A stretch of DNA of 47,940 nucleotides from a virus (IMGVR_UViG_3300027977_000055:1-47940), one strand, 5' to 3'; counted from the first letter of the stretch, positions 33,496 to 41,337 are shown. The notes: generated by a model from the sequence alone, not told the origin. Numbers and translations are program-made.

Positions 33496-34985
33496 TGAAA
33501 AAAATATTAATCATATTATCACTATTATTTTCCTCTAATTTATTTGGACAGGGGTTCACGTATTCGTATGTGGACCCTTGTTCCAAAAAACAAAAAGTAA
33601 TTAATATTACGGGTAACCAAAATGTTACCGTGAACTACCTTGGTTTTATTGGTAGTTTTAGCCAAACAGATTTTGTTAATGGTACTTTTGATAATTGGAT
33701 AACAAGTGTTCAAGTTCAAGGTGCAAATCAACCATGTGATGAGATGATGACACAAACTCAGACAACTCAAAATATGATTATTACTCAAAACATAATAGCA
33801 ACATTGACTTCTATTACTGCGGCATCTACTATGAGTGTATCATCGGTTGGTAACTCAATTAGTAATAGTGTAGATAATGCTTCGTCAAATAACTCTTCGT
33901 CCTCAAGAAGAGGTTCTTCAAACAAACAAAACAATGGAACAAATCAATCAAATAATACATCTTCAGGAACTGTATCGAATGGTTCTACAACTCAAAACGG
34001 AACACCTAACACAACAGGAAACTCAGGAGGTGGTTCAACTAATGGTGGAGGAAATTCGCAACAAGGAGAAACAACTAACCAAAATGGAGGAAACACATCA
34101 AGTTCGGGTAACTCAACTCAAGGTGGAAGTGGACAGACTCAGCCATCTGTAAACAATCCTTCAAATAATAATTCAAGTCAAGGTAATACCCAATCGGGTA
34201 CAAATACAGGTCAAAGTGGGGGTGGTAATACCCAATCGGGTACAAATCCAACTGATAAACCTAAACAAGAGACTACGGGTGGAGGTGTTGGTGGAACAAC
34301 AAACTCTGTTGCAAACGCTGCAGAATCATCATCAGGTAATGGTGGTGGTTCCAAAGTTAGAGTGGGTTCAGTAATTGGTACGGGTGATATCGTTGCGTTA
34401 AGAAGTAATGAAGACGGTTCAAATCAGTTTAAAGGGACTATGTCGGTTACCAAGTCAAATACAAACAATACAAAGGCAAAAGGATTTCTTTTGAACTTCA
34501 CAACAACAATTAATAATACAAACCTTACATTTTACGGGGCGTTTTCTAATAAGAAAAAAACAAACACTTTGATTGTTGCGAACTCATCTATGATTGATTT
34601 TGAAAAAAACCTGTTCAACACATCAACTGCAATGAATTCAAAGAGATTTGGTAAATTAACTATGATGGGTGGACTGAACATGACTGTGGGTGTTTTAGCC
34701 GGTGAAGGGTTTTCAAACTTGTCAGCAATTGGTGGAGGGTTTATGCCATTCAAAGCATCTAAAAAACTTTCAGGGAATATATTAATGTTGGGGGTTTATT
34801 CACCCTTTACAAAGTTCTATGATGGTAAGTGGTGGGATTCAGGAATCTTATTGGTACCGTTCAGTTCTTGGGATTATACAATATCAAAATCATTCAAGTA
34901 CAACGTGAGTATTTCTAGTACTTACCAAGTAAAAGGTAATGTATTAAACTATCAAATATTAACAGGGGCAAAAATTTTATTATGA
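33495..34985 (+). CDS. Secreted protein with Asn/Ser/Gly-rich linker and beta-rich C-terminus
   Basis: 496 residues. Signal peptide MKKILIILSLLFSSNLFGQ. Residues 20-125 are a small beta/helical domain with two Cys. Residues about 125-285 are low-complexity Asn/Ser/Gly/Thr/Gln (NNSSSSRRGSSNKQNNG), which includes repeats of NTQSGTN. The last 210 residues alternate short strands (VGSVIGTGDIVALRS, GFLLNFTTTINNTNLTFYG) and end KGNVLNYQILTGAKILL, like an outer-membrane beta-barrel with a C-terminal hydrophobic strand. Could be a surface amyloid-like or barrel-anchored fibre served by the adjacent CsgG-like channel. Not assigned to a family. Confidence 0.7.
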   Translation: MKKILIILSLLFSSNLFGQGFTYSYVDPCSKKQKVINITGNQNVTVNYLGFIGSFSQTDFVNGTFDNWITSVQVQGANQPCDEMMTQTQTTQNMIITQNIIATLTSITAASTMSVSSVGNSISNSVDNASSNNSSSSRRGSSNKQNNGTNQSNNTSSGTVSNGSTTQNGTPNTTGNSGGGSTNGGGNSQQGETTNQNGGNTSSSGNSTQGGSGQTQPSVNNPSNNNSSQGNTQSGTNTGQSGGGNTQSGTNPTDKPKQETTGGGVGGTTNSVANAAESSSGNGGGSKVRVGSVIGTGDIVALRSNEDGSNQFKGTMSVTKSNTNNTKAKGFLLNFTTTINNTNLTFYGAFSNKKKTNTLIVANSSMIDFEKNLFNTSTAMNSKRFGKLTMMGGLNMTVGVLAGEGFSNLSAIGGGFMPFKASKKLSGNILMLGVYSPFTKFYDGKWWDSGILLVPFSSWDYTISKSFKYNVSISSTYQVKGNVLNYQILTGAKILL

Positions 34986-35434
34986 GAAAACTAATTATAA
35001 CAATAGGTATTATACTAAGTGGTATAAATCTAAACGCACAAGATTGTTACACTGTAACTAAAGTAGAAAATAAAACAGACAATCCTGATTTATCTTCAAA
35101 GAGATTCACCTTTGGTGTTAAACAAATTACCGAAGAATTAGTAAGTCAAAAATATTCATTATGTGAAGATGGTGCACCAATAACTGTTGATATAGTTTCT
35201 ATTGAAGCACCTTCAATTGGTTTTAACATCGGACCATTCATGATTAAAAAGAAAATAACTATCGTAAAGACTAAAATGATTATTGATTCTGTGGTTTACG
35301 AGGGTGAGGGTGATGCTAAATTATCCGTAAAAGCTGGTTTTGCCGAATTAAGAGATGAGAACTTACCTTTCGAGAAATCAGTCTTTGCTACAGCTGTAAA
35401 AAAATCTATTGAAGATGCTTTGAGTAAATTCTAA
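34982..35434 (+). CDS. Small secreted protein of the CsgG cluster
   Basis: 150 residues. Signal peptide MRKLIITIGIILSGINLNAQ, then a compact alpha/beta body (RFTFGVKQITEELVSQKYSL, PSIGFNIGPFMIKKKITIVK, ending in an amphipathic helix FATAVKKSIEDALSKF). The layout resembles small periplasmic assembly factors and it overlaps both neighbours by 4 and 1 nt, so a role as partner of the CsgG-like channel (CsgE/CsgF-like) is possible but not shown by sequence. Confidence 0.65.
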   Translation: MRKLIITIGIILSGINLNAQDCYTVTKVENKTDNPDLSSKRFTFGVKQITEELVSQKYSLCEDGAPITVDIVSIEAPSIGFNIGPFMIKKKITIVKTKMIIDSVVYEGEGDAKLSVKAGFAELRDENLPFEKSVFATAVKKSIEDALSKF

Positions 35435-36594
35435 TGAGAATTTTGTTGTTCATAATGAGTTACTTTATTTTTGGTGATTTGGTATCCCAAAATTTTACTT
35501 ATTCAGGAACAATATACAATGCTGATGAAACAGGTGCAAATAATGTACCTGTCAAATTATACAAAAGGAGCGTCAGTACTACTGGAAACAACAGTACGTC
35601 TGTAAAAGTATATCGGACTCACTTCGGAACAGGTAATACATCTCAATACCAAGCATATCCATCCACAAGAACTGAAATGGATAGGTGTTTCAACACTTCT
35701 TATAGTGCAACTAATCTTTGGTGGAGTGGGACCATGTCAGGGAACGTATCATTGAATTTTGGGCAATATACAAGTCTTACATCTGCCGGAGCAACCGTTC
35801 CGACAAGTGGTGAGTATTATGCTGTTGAGGTAACATTCACTTTTACTCCCCAAGAAACAGGAAGTTATTCTTTTGGAATAACCTCTGATGATGGTTCAGA
35901 TTTATTGTTGGTTAACACTGGTAATATAGTCGAGTGGTACGGTGGTAAAGGATATGGTGTCTACAGATACGGTACCGTTAATTTGACAAAAGGAAATTCA
36001 TATACTTTTATCGCAAGAATGCAAGAGTATGGTGGTGGGGATGGTTTATATTTAGTGTGGAGAAGACCCTCCCAAACAACTCACTCATATCAATCATCAG
36101 AGATTGGTACTCAATCTACTACAACAACAACTTGGGCTTTGGAAGCAACTTCTAATACAAATTCTACCGGTTATTATAGTTTTAACAGAACGAGTGACCC
36201 ATCAAAACAATACTATATTGAAGTTGTCTCACAAACTCCTGTTACAAGTTTGAATAATTCTGACGGGTTAATAATTGGTAATTATGTCTTGAAAAACAAA
36301 TCTGTAAATGGTATTATCTTTCAAACCTACGATTTGAACAATGATGGTAAATTAACAGTTTCGGACCAATTTTTACTTTTTGCTAAAAAATCAGGTCTTA
36401 AATCTACGTGGGGGTCTTTACCTATCTCAAGATTTTTCATTCAGAGTGAATTTGATTCATTGAAAGTGGCAAATTCCAATTTAAGAAATACTTATTCAGG
36501 TGTTGCGACTTATACATCTTCAACCCTAACAAGTGGTGGAAGTTTGAATTTATATTTGATTGCTACAGGATATTATAAACAAGTTACCTATTAA
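35434..36594 (+). CDS. Secreted PA14-domain protein with dockerin-like repeat
   Basis: 386 residues. Short signal peptide (MRILLFIMSYFIFGDLVSQ). A PA14-type beta domain spans about 45-215: PQETGSYSFGITSDDGSDLL and GNSYTFIARMQEYGGGDGLY are its characteristic strands; it usually binds sugars. From about residue 300 DLNNDGKLTVSDQFLLFAKK is a dockerin-like calcium loop, and the last 85 residues are homologous to the middle of the T9SS cargo at 30154 (same W...P...FF.QSE ... TY.GV order). It stops before any sorting domain, so it may not use T9SS itself, or may be a truncated copy. Confidence 0.75.
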   Translation: MRILLFIMSYFIFGDLVSQNFTYSGTIYNADETGANNVPVKLYKRSVSTTGNNSTSVKVYRTHFGTGNTSQYQAYPSTRTEMDRCFNTSYSATNLWWSGTMSGNVSLNFGQYTSLTSAGATVPTSGEYYAVEVTFTFTPQETGSYSFGITSDDGSDLLLVNTGNIVEWYGGKGYGVYRYGTVNLTKGNSYTFIARMQEYGGGDGLYLVWRRPSQTTHSYQSSEIGTQSTTTTTWALEATSNTNSTGYYSFNRTSDPSKQYYIEVVSQTPVTSLNNSDGLIIGNYVLKNKSVNGIIFQTYDLNNDGKLTVSDQFLLFAKKSGLKSTWGSLPISRFFIQSEFDSLKVANSNLRNTYSGVATYTSSTLTSGGSLNLYLIATGYYKQVTY

Positions 36595-36597
36595 AAA

Positions 36598-37185
36598 ATG
36601 AAGAAATTATTTTTATTAATCCCAATATTATTTTTTACATCCTCAATAAATTTAGATGATGTAACATTACAGAAAACAATCTATAAAGTACGATATTCAC
36701 AAGTTTTCGAACAACCTTTGGAATTGACTTATGAGTCATCAAACCGACCTACCAATGTTAACAGAGGGTCTATGGATTTCTACTTAGAACCAAATGTTAA
36801 AACTTCAGACGGCGCAGACTACGTTAATAACATTTATGATAAAGGACATCTTGCACCTGCAGCAACTTTTTCAGATAATGAACAGAACCTTAAAACAACT
36901 TTTTCATATCTTAATTGTGCATTACAAAATCAATACCTCAACAGAGGGGAATGGAGATTACTTGAGGAACAAGAAAGAAAATGGGATGATGCTGAGAAGT
37001 TAACCATCAAGATAAGTGTTGAATTCAAAAATAAAAACACTGTCTTACCAACAGGTGCTACAGTACCAACAGGATTTACCAAACACATATACTTTAACAA
37101 TCAAAGATTTTGGAAATGTTATTACTTCCCAAATGTAAAACCAACTAAAAAGTGGGGTGAACATCAAATTTCTTGTAGTCACTAA
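36598..37185 (+). CDS. Secreted DNA/RNA non-specific endonuclease (NUC1 family)
   Basis: 195 residues. Signal peptide MKKLFLLIPILFFTSSINLD. Catalytic motif YDKGHLAPAATF around residue 80 corresponds to DRGH of the NUC1/Serratia nuclease family (His general base), followed by the metal Asn helix SYLNCALQNQYLNRGEWRLL and EEQERKW. Shorter than typical (about 240-280), and the C-terminal third is reduced. Exported nuclease could degrade extracellular DNA, salvage nucleotides or exclude competing phages. It closes the secretion island. Confidence 0.8.
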   Translation: MKKLFLLIPILFFTSSINLDDVTLQKTIYKVRYSQVFEQPLELTYESSNRPTNVNRGSMDFYLEPNVKTSDGADYVNNIYDKGHLAPAATFSDNEQNLKTTFSYLNCALQNQYLNRGEWRLLEEQERKWDDAEKLTIKISVEFKNKNTVLPTGATVPTGFTKHIYFNNQRFWKCYYFPNVKPTKKWGEHQISCSH

Positions 37186-37196
37186 TATTTAATAGT

Positions 37197-37457
37197 ATGA
37201 AAGTTCGGTTAACGGAATCACAACTTATTGATTTAATTAAGGAGATTGCGGTAAAATCCCCTGAACTCCCACAATCATTTGAATTTAATATGGATATTGA
37301 AAAAAAACCAAACAAACAAATCAAAGTAAATTACATATCAGATAGAATGATTTCTAAGTTCAGAGAGATTAATGGTGTGTATGGTGAGGACTTTACCTTA
37401 GAAGTTCTTGATAGAGTATATGAAATTTTGAGTTCAGAGTTGGGCGGAGAAGAATAG
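37197..37457 (+). CDS. Small protein with capsid-targeting-like N-terminus
   Basis: 86 residues. Starts MKVRLTESQLIDLIKEI, the clearest example of the N-terminal motif shared by eight proteins here (LTE at residues 5-7). The rest is charged and helical (MISKFREINGVYGEDFTLEV). If the T4 analogy holds, cleavage would follow Glu7 and the remaining ~80 residues would be packaged. No known domain. Confidence 0.65.
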   Translation: MKVRLTESQLIDLIKEIAVKSPELPQSFEFNMDIEKKPNKQIKVNYISDRMISKFREINGVYGEDFTLEVLDRVYEILSSELGGEE

Positions 37458-37485
37458 TTTACTATATTTTTAAAAAATATAACCA

Positions 37486-37713
37486 ATGAAAGTTCTGCGA
37501 AAAAAAATTAAGGTATTTGATGGTAAACCCACAAAAAGCGGTGGACACTCCCAATGGTTATCCAAAATTACAAAATTAGATTATCTTACATTGGAATTTG
37601 GTTTGTGGAGGTTTCATTACGACCACTTTTATTATGATGGACAACATCATGCTCTCTATTTGGGATTGGTTAGAATCTTTTGGGGTGGATTCCCATTTAA
37701 AGATGAAGAATAA
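37486..37713 (+). CDS. Small hypothetical protein
   Basis: Not recognised. 75 residues, basic N-terminus (MKVLRKKIKVFDGKPTKSGG) and an aromatic, glycine-rich second half (RFHYDHFYYDGQHHALYLGL). No Cys pairs, no membrane helix of normal length. Followed by a terminator. Confidence 0.6.
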   Translation: MKVLRKKIKVFDGKPTKSGGHSQWLSKITKLDYLTLEFGLWRFHYDHFYYDGQHHALYLGLVRIFWGGFPFKDEE

Positions 37714-37720
37714 TTTGAAC

Positions 37721-37748
37721 ACTCACTTGTAAGTGGGGTTTTTTTATT
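37721..37748 (+). terminator. Intrinsic terminator of the recurrent family
   Basis: CTCACTT, 2-nt loop, AAGTGGG, then seven T. It overlaps the -33 region of the promoter for 37762. Confidence 0.75.
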
Positions 37749-37757
37749 TTAAATTTG
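37726..37757 (+). promoter_or_regulatory. Sigma-A type promoter, leaderless architecture (weak -33)
   Basis: TAAATTTG at 37750-37757 lies 4 nt before ATG 37762. CTTG at 37726-37729 is the nearest -33 match (one mismatch, 20-bp spacer) and lies within the terminator stem. Confidence 0.5.
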
Positions 37758-37761
37758 TTGT

Positions 37762-37995
37762 ATGGAAAAACGTTCAACCAAAACCCTTGATGTGAATACA
37801 TGGATAAAAAAAGTAATTCGTAGTTGTGAGACTATACAACAACTTCATACTGCCAGACAACTTAAGAATAATTTTTTGAGAAGTTTGGATACCGATAAAA
37901 GTACTGATAGAGAATTATACCGTTTGGTTGATAATGACTTGACAGTTACCTTCCATACCAAATTTCGTGAATTGGTTGATGGTCAATCCAAATAA
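37762..37995 (+). CDS. Small hypothetical protein
   Basis: Not recognised. 77 residues, basic and helical (TIQQLHTARQLKNNFLRSL). Its last 13 nt overlap the sigma-factor-like remnant on the opposite strand. Leaderless-type promoter upstream. Confidence 0.6.
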   Translation: MEKRSTKTLDVNTWIKKVIRSCETIQQLHTARQLKNNFLRSLDTDKSTDRELYRLVDNDLTVTFHTKFRELVDGQSK

Positions 37996-38096
37996 CCCTC
38001 AAGTGATTTTTTCAAAGCAGATTTTGCTTTACTGATTTGTGAACGAGATGTTCCTGGGTCAATCCCTAAGACACTGGCAACTTCACTTATTGGTAA
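37983..38096 (-). pseudogene. Sigma-70 region 4-like remnant (no start codon)
   Basis: On the minus strand a 37-codon frame ending in TGA at 37983 reads LPISEVASVLGIDPGTSRSQ then ISKAKSALKKSLEGYLD. This is a helix-turn-helix like region 4 of ECF-type sigma factors (xEIAxxLGIxxGTSxSxLxxAxxxLxxxL). No ATG/GTG/TTG precedes it in frame before it runs into a terminator sequence, and no region 2 is present. Probably the tail of a lost regulator captured from the host. Confidence 0.5.
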
Positions 38097-38100
38097 AAAT

Positions 38101-38130
38101 AAAAGGGGAGTAGCGAATTCCCCTTTTTTT
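38101..38130 (+). terminator. Intrinsic terminator
   Basis: AAAAGGGGAG, loop TAGCGAA, TTCCCCTTTT with three more T. The stem is nearly symmetric, so it could also act on the minus strand. Confidence 0.75.
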
Positions 38131-38159
38131 GTTACCGAAAACGATAACGGTCCTAATTG

Positions 38160-38195
38160 CCCTGAAACAGGGGGCTTGAAACAACATTTGTTTCA
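38160..38195 (+). other. Two adjacent hairpins upstream of 38224
   Basis: CCCTG-AAA-CAGGG at 38160-38172 and TGAAACAA-CAT-TTGTTTCA at 38177-38195. Neither is followed by a T run. They lie in the leader region of the gene at 38224 and may stabilise or regulate its mRNA. Confidence 0.45.
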
Positions 38196-38223
38196 TAATA
38201 TAAATATCACGATATTTAAAGTT

Positions 38224-38589
38224 ATGAAGTATGTTATCACTCAAAGTCAATTTCATAAGTTAGTTTATGGTTACCTGAACAAATTGGTTAAGTCTGCCGA
38301 AGTTGTTAGAGAAGAAAGTAGATATGTAGAAGGTGGTTTTAGTGTGACTGTAGATACCAATGGTCAACGACGATTCACTTATCAATTCACACCTGAAGGT
38401 GAAAGCTGGGATGACCCTACGGACAAAATTTATCCTGATAACGGTACACTTATAATTAAAAATGGTATTACTGACGATATGAAAGATTTGTTTGGACTTA
38501 GAAAAAGTAAGTTATTTGATTTAATTGCGGATTGGTTTACGGAGACATACAAAGTTGATGTGGACAGTGTATCGGAAAGCTCATATTAA
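38224..38589 (+). CDS. Protein with capsid-targeting-like N-terminus
   Basis: 121 residues from ATG 38224; an upstream frame start crosses the hairpins and is not used. N-terminus MKYVITQSQFHKLVYGYL is the shared motif with Gln in place of Glu (ITQ). It is similar at the start to the minus-strand protein at 42793-43197 (MKYIITESSLDKVIFRYL). The rest is acidic alpha/beta. The start is preceded by TATAAATATCACGATATTTAAAG-like A+T-rich sequence. No known domain. Confidence 0.65.
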   Translation: MKYVITQSQFHKLVYGYLNKLVKSAEVVREESRYVEGGFSVTVDTNGQRRFTYQFTPEGESWDDPTDKIYPDNGTLIIKNGITDDMKDLFGLRKSKLFDLIADWFTETYKVDVDSVSESSY

Positions 38590-38597
38590 ATTTAAAA

Positions 38598-38623
38598 CCC
38601 TCAATGAAAATTGGGGGTTTTTT
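38598..38623 (+). terminator. Intrinsic terminator of the recurrent family
   Basis: CCCTCAAT, loop GAAA, ATTGGGGG, six T. Confidence 0.85.
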
Positions 38624-38672
38624 GTTGTAAGTAATTATTTAAATGTAAAAATTTATTTTTATATTTAAAAAT

Positions 38673-39404
38673 ATGTTGAGCGATAGTTTTTATAATAATT
38701 TTGAATCCTATAAAAATATTTACAATAATCAGAGTCCCTATCCTCATGTTGTTATTGATAATTTTCTAAGAGATGATGTTTATAATGCGTTGATGAACGA
38801 GGTTAATCAATTATCAAAAAAACCTGATTCATTTTTTATTAACAATGTTTATGGTATTATAGATGAGCATGATAGTCAAAGGGGTAAAAGACAAGTTGAT
38901 GGAATAGAAAAAATGGATTTAAAAATGGTTGAGGTGATTAAATTTCTTAATTCTAAATATTTTTTGGGTTTGGTAAAAGATATGACAGGATTTAAAGAAT
39001 TACAATCAATTGAAAATTATAGTAACTCAGGATACCATCAAACTCACCGTGGAGGTTTTTTGGATGTTCATCATGATTTTAATTTATCTCATCATGATTC
39101 TACTTTGTTTCGTCAAATCAATTTTTTACTTTACCTTAATAAAAATTGGGAATCTGAATGGGGTGGTGATTTAGAATTATGGGACAAAGACATGTCAGGA
39201 CCTGTCAAATTAATATCTCCAATTGGTAATCGTGTTGTAATGTTTAACATTGATAGGGCGCCTCACGGACATCCTAACCCACTAAACTGTCCTGAAAATG
39301 AGTACAGAAAAAGTTTTGCATTATATTATTATAATAGGGAAAACCCAAAATATAATCTTGTTAACAGGGCCATTTGGAAAAATGAAATTGATACATTAAC
39401 ATAA
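38673..39404 (+). CDS. 2OG-Fe(II) oxygenase
   Basis: 243 residues. Double-stranded beta-helix of the prolyl-hydroxylase-like class: FLDVHHDF supplies the HxD iron ligands (about residues 132-136), GNRVVMFNIDRAPHGHPNPL the distal His, and YRKSFALYYYNRE the 2-oxoglutarate-binding Arg region. Phage members may hydroxylate proteins, nucleotides or sugars; none is indicated here. The N-terminal PYPHVVIDNFLRDDVYNALM is the usual lid. Single gene between two A+T-rich gaps. Confidence 0.85.
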   Translation: MLSDSFYNNFESYKNIYNNQSPYPHVVIDNFLRDDVYNALMNEVNQLSKKPDSFFINNVYGIIDEHDSQRGKRQVDGIEKMDLKMVEVIKFLNSKYFLGLVKDMTGFKELQSIENYSNSGYHQTHRGGFLDVHHDFNLSHHDSTLFRQINFLLYLNKNWESEWGGDLELWDKDMSGPVKLISPIGNRVVMFNIDRAPHGHPNPLNCPENEYRKSFALYYYNRENPKYNLVNRAIWKNEIDTLT

Positions 39405-39431
39405 ATCTCATGAATATAATATTTAAATGTC

Positions 39432-39605
39432 ATGAGAGACGCGTATTCAATAATCGGGAAAGAAGTTTACTACAAAGAAAAAACTTGGACGGTGAAAGAT
39501 TTTTTCTATGTTCCAAATAATGCAAACATTTACGTTGGGTTAAGAAGTGGGGGTATTACCCTCAATGTTATTCTTGATGATGTGATGAGTTTGCTAATTC
39601 AGTAA
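39432..39605 (+). CDS. Small hypothetical protein
   Basis: 57 residues, ATG 39432 to TAA 39605. MRDAYSIIGKEVYYKEKTWT continues with a beta-like middle and a helical end (ITLNVILDDVMSLLIQ). Compact SH3-like pattern, not recognised. TATTTAAATG lies just upstream. Confidence 0.5.
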   Translation: MRDAYSIIGKEVYYKEKTWTVKDFFYVPNNANIYVGLRSGGITLNVILDDVMSLLIQ

Positions 39606-39620
39606 TTTGGATTTATTAAA

Positions 39621-39752
39621 GTGAAAGTATTTTTTGATATAGTAATTGCGGTCCTCTTAACTTTGGGGACCGTTCAGTTTATTGGGTGGTTATTCTCATT
39701 ACCCGAAAAGATTGTTGAATGGTATTACAACAACAAGTACAAACCAAAATAA
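39621..39752 (+). CDS. Small single-span membrane protein
   Basis: 43 residues from GTG 39621. Hydrophobic helix FDIVIAVLLTLGTVQFIGWL followed by a basic juxtamembrane tail (PEKIVEWYYNNKYKPK). 15 nt after the preceding small gene, so probably co-transcribed. Function unknown. Confidence 0.5.
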   Translation: MKVFFDIVIAVLLTLGTVQFIGWLFSLPEKIVEWYYNNKYKPK

Positions 39753-39769
39753 TTTTTTTATTTAAAGTT

Positions 39770-39803
39770 TTTGTTGTACATAAGATAAATGTGATTACCT
39801 TCG
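39770..39803 (+). promoter_or_regulatory. Possible sigma-A type promoter (one mismatch)
   Basis: TTTG at 39770-39773, 22-bp spacer, TACCTTCG at 39796-39803, about 28 nt before ATG 39832. Confidence 0.4.
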
Positions 39804-39831
39804 TATTGTTATTTAAAAACTACTTATAGTT

Positions 39832-41325
39832 ATGATGTCAGAAACCCTTAGCCGAGCAATCAACGAGAAAGACGTTGAAAATACTTACCGTCAGTACTTC
39901 CACAAGAAGTTTGGTAAAGACTTCCAAGTTACGTCACCTTTTGGGTGTGATGGTTTTGGGGTTTCTAAAACTAACAAAGTTCGTGTCTTGATGGAATTTA
40001 AAGATGATGTAAATCTTTCAAACAAATCAGACCTTGTTAAGGTTCTTGCTCAATCCGTATTTTACATTAAACGTTTTTACGATAAAGGTATGATACCACC
40101 CTCAACAGTTTTTGTTGGAGACCGTAATGAGTGTGTTGCACTTCACGTGAATGACCTTTTGAAGTATTTGGAAATGGATGTCAATTGGAATATCGCACCA
40201 TCTTCAGCACACACTGTCAGTGAATTAATGATGACTATGATGAAAGACGAAAAAATTTGTCCTTTTGTGTATAGCTCAAATGACTTTGCGGATTGTGTTC
40301 AAAAAATCAAAGAATTGACAGACAACGTACAACGTAAGGTTTTGGTTACTGACAAAAACATAACAGAAGTCTTTCGTTACTTTGATGAGAAAGTTTTGGG
40401 TAAAAATAAATTGTCAACTAACGAACGAGCTAATTTGTTTGTCCAACTTTTGGTGAACAACGAAGACAACTACCTTCACCCTGTATTAAAGCGTAAAACA
40501 GTTGTAACTAAATCTATGGGTGAAGTTTCTATTGTTTCTCGTGATGGTTTCATATCCTTCTTCAATCACTTTTCCTCTTCATACACTCCAAGCCAAAAAC
40601 ACAAGTTGGCGGCAGTTGTTGACCGTATTGTTGAAGACACAACTCGTCGTCGTCAGGGAGAGTTCTTTACCCCTGCTATTTGGGTTGACAAGGCTCACGA
40701 GTACATCGCTTCGGTTTACGGAGAAGATTGGAAGGAAAAGTATGTTGTTTGGGACCCAGCTTGGGGCACAGGAAACTTGACCCGTGACTATAAATTCAAA
40801 GAGTTGTACGTTTCAACTCTTAACCAATCAGATATTGATACGGCCAACCAGATGGGCTACAATCCCGAGTCAATCAAGTTTCAATATGATTTCTTGAACG
40901 ATGATTATGCGAAACTCCCATTAGGTCTTCGTACTGCAATTGAATCAGGTCGTGAAATTATTGTATTGATGAACCCCCCCTACGCGACTTCAAACGATTT
41001 GGATAACACTAAGTCTGATACTACACTATCAAAAAAAGGGGTTTCAATCACTAAAGTTGGTGAGAAAATGAAAACTTTGAATTTGGGCGGTTGCACTGAC
41101 CAATTATATGCTCAATTTCTTTTCCGATTTTTTCAAGACTTCCCGAAAATTCATGTTTGTTTGTTTTCACCTCCTTTATTCTACACAGGTCATTCTTACA
41201 AAAAATTCAGGGAAATGACTTCTGTTGAGCAAAAATTCCGTAAAGGGTTTCTTATGGATTCTAAAAACTTTGCGGATGTAAGTTCTTGGGGTTTATCATT
41301 TTCTATTTTGTCAAGTCAAATTTAA
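39832..41325 (+). CDS. N6-adenine DNA methyltransferase (gamma-class type), catalytic part
   Basis: 497 residues. N-terminal 100 residues resemble a PD-(D/E)xK-like or recognition fold (VRVLMEFKDD). Before the methylase domain is the signature RRRQGEFFTPAIWVDKAHEY; motif I is WDPAWGTGNLTRDY and motif IV is IVLMNPPYAT (NPPY), the order I before IV of gamma-class N6-adenine enzymes related to HsdM and type IIG proteins. It ends soon after the catalytic core; the target-recognition part is missing and may be the next gene, 16 nt away in another frame. The VLMEFKD acidic site hints at a possible nuclease half, unverified. Confidence 0.85.
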   Translation: MMSETLSRAINEKDVENTYRQYFHKKFGKDFQVTSPFGCDGFGVSKTNKVRVLMEFKDDVNLSNKSDLVKVLAQSVFYIKRFYDKGMIPPSTVFVGDRNECVALHVNDLLKYLEMDVNWNIAPSSAHTVSELMMTMMKDEKICPFVYSSNDFADCVQKIKELTDNVQRKVLVTDKNITEVFRYFDEKVLGKNKLSTNERANLFVQLLVNNEDNYLHPVLKRKTVVTKSMGEVSIVSRDGFISFFNHFSSSYTPSQKHKLAAVVDRIVEDTTRRRQGEFFTPAIWVDKAHEYIASVYGEDWKEKYVVWDPAWGTGNLTRDYKFKELYVSTLNQSDIDTANQMGYNPESIKFQYDFLNDDYAKLPLGLRTAIESGREIIVLMNPPYATSNDLDNTKSDTTLSKKGVSITKVGEKMKTLNLGGCTDQLYAQFLFRFFQDFPKIHVCLFSPPLFYTGHSYKKFREMTSVEQKFRKGFLMDSKNFADVSSWGLSFSILSSQI

Positions 41326-41337
41326 TTTTTACCTTTG
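41307..41337 (+). promoter_or_regulatory. Sigma-A type promoter, leaderless architecture, inside the methylase end
   Basis: TTTG at 41307-41310, 19-bp spacer, TACCTTTG at 41330-41337, then 4 nt to ATG 41342. Confidence 0.65.

Noticed and set aside
29667-37185. Whole secretion region as misassembled host chromosome
   Set aside because: Signals (TATTTATAA motif at 30125) and an adjacent motif-bearing phage gene at 37197 are continuous with the rest, so I treat it as phage; only read mapping could exclude chimerism.
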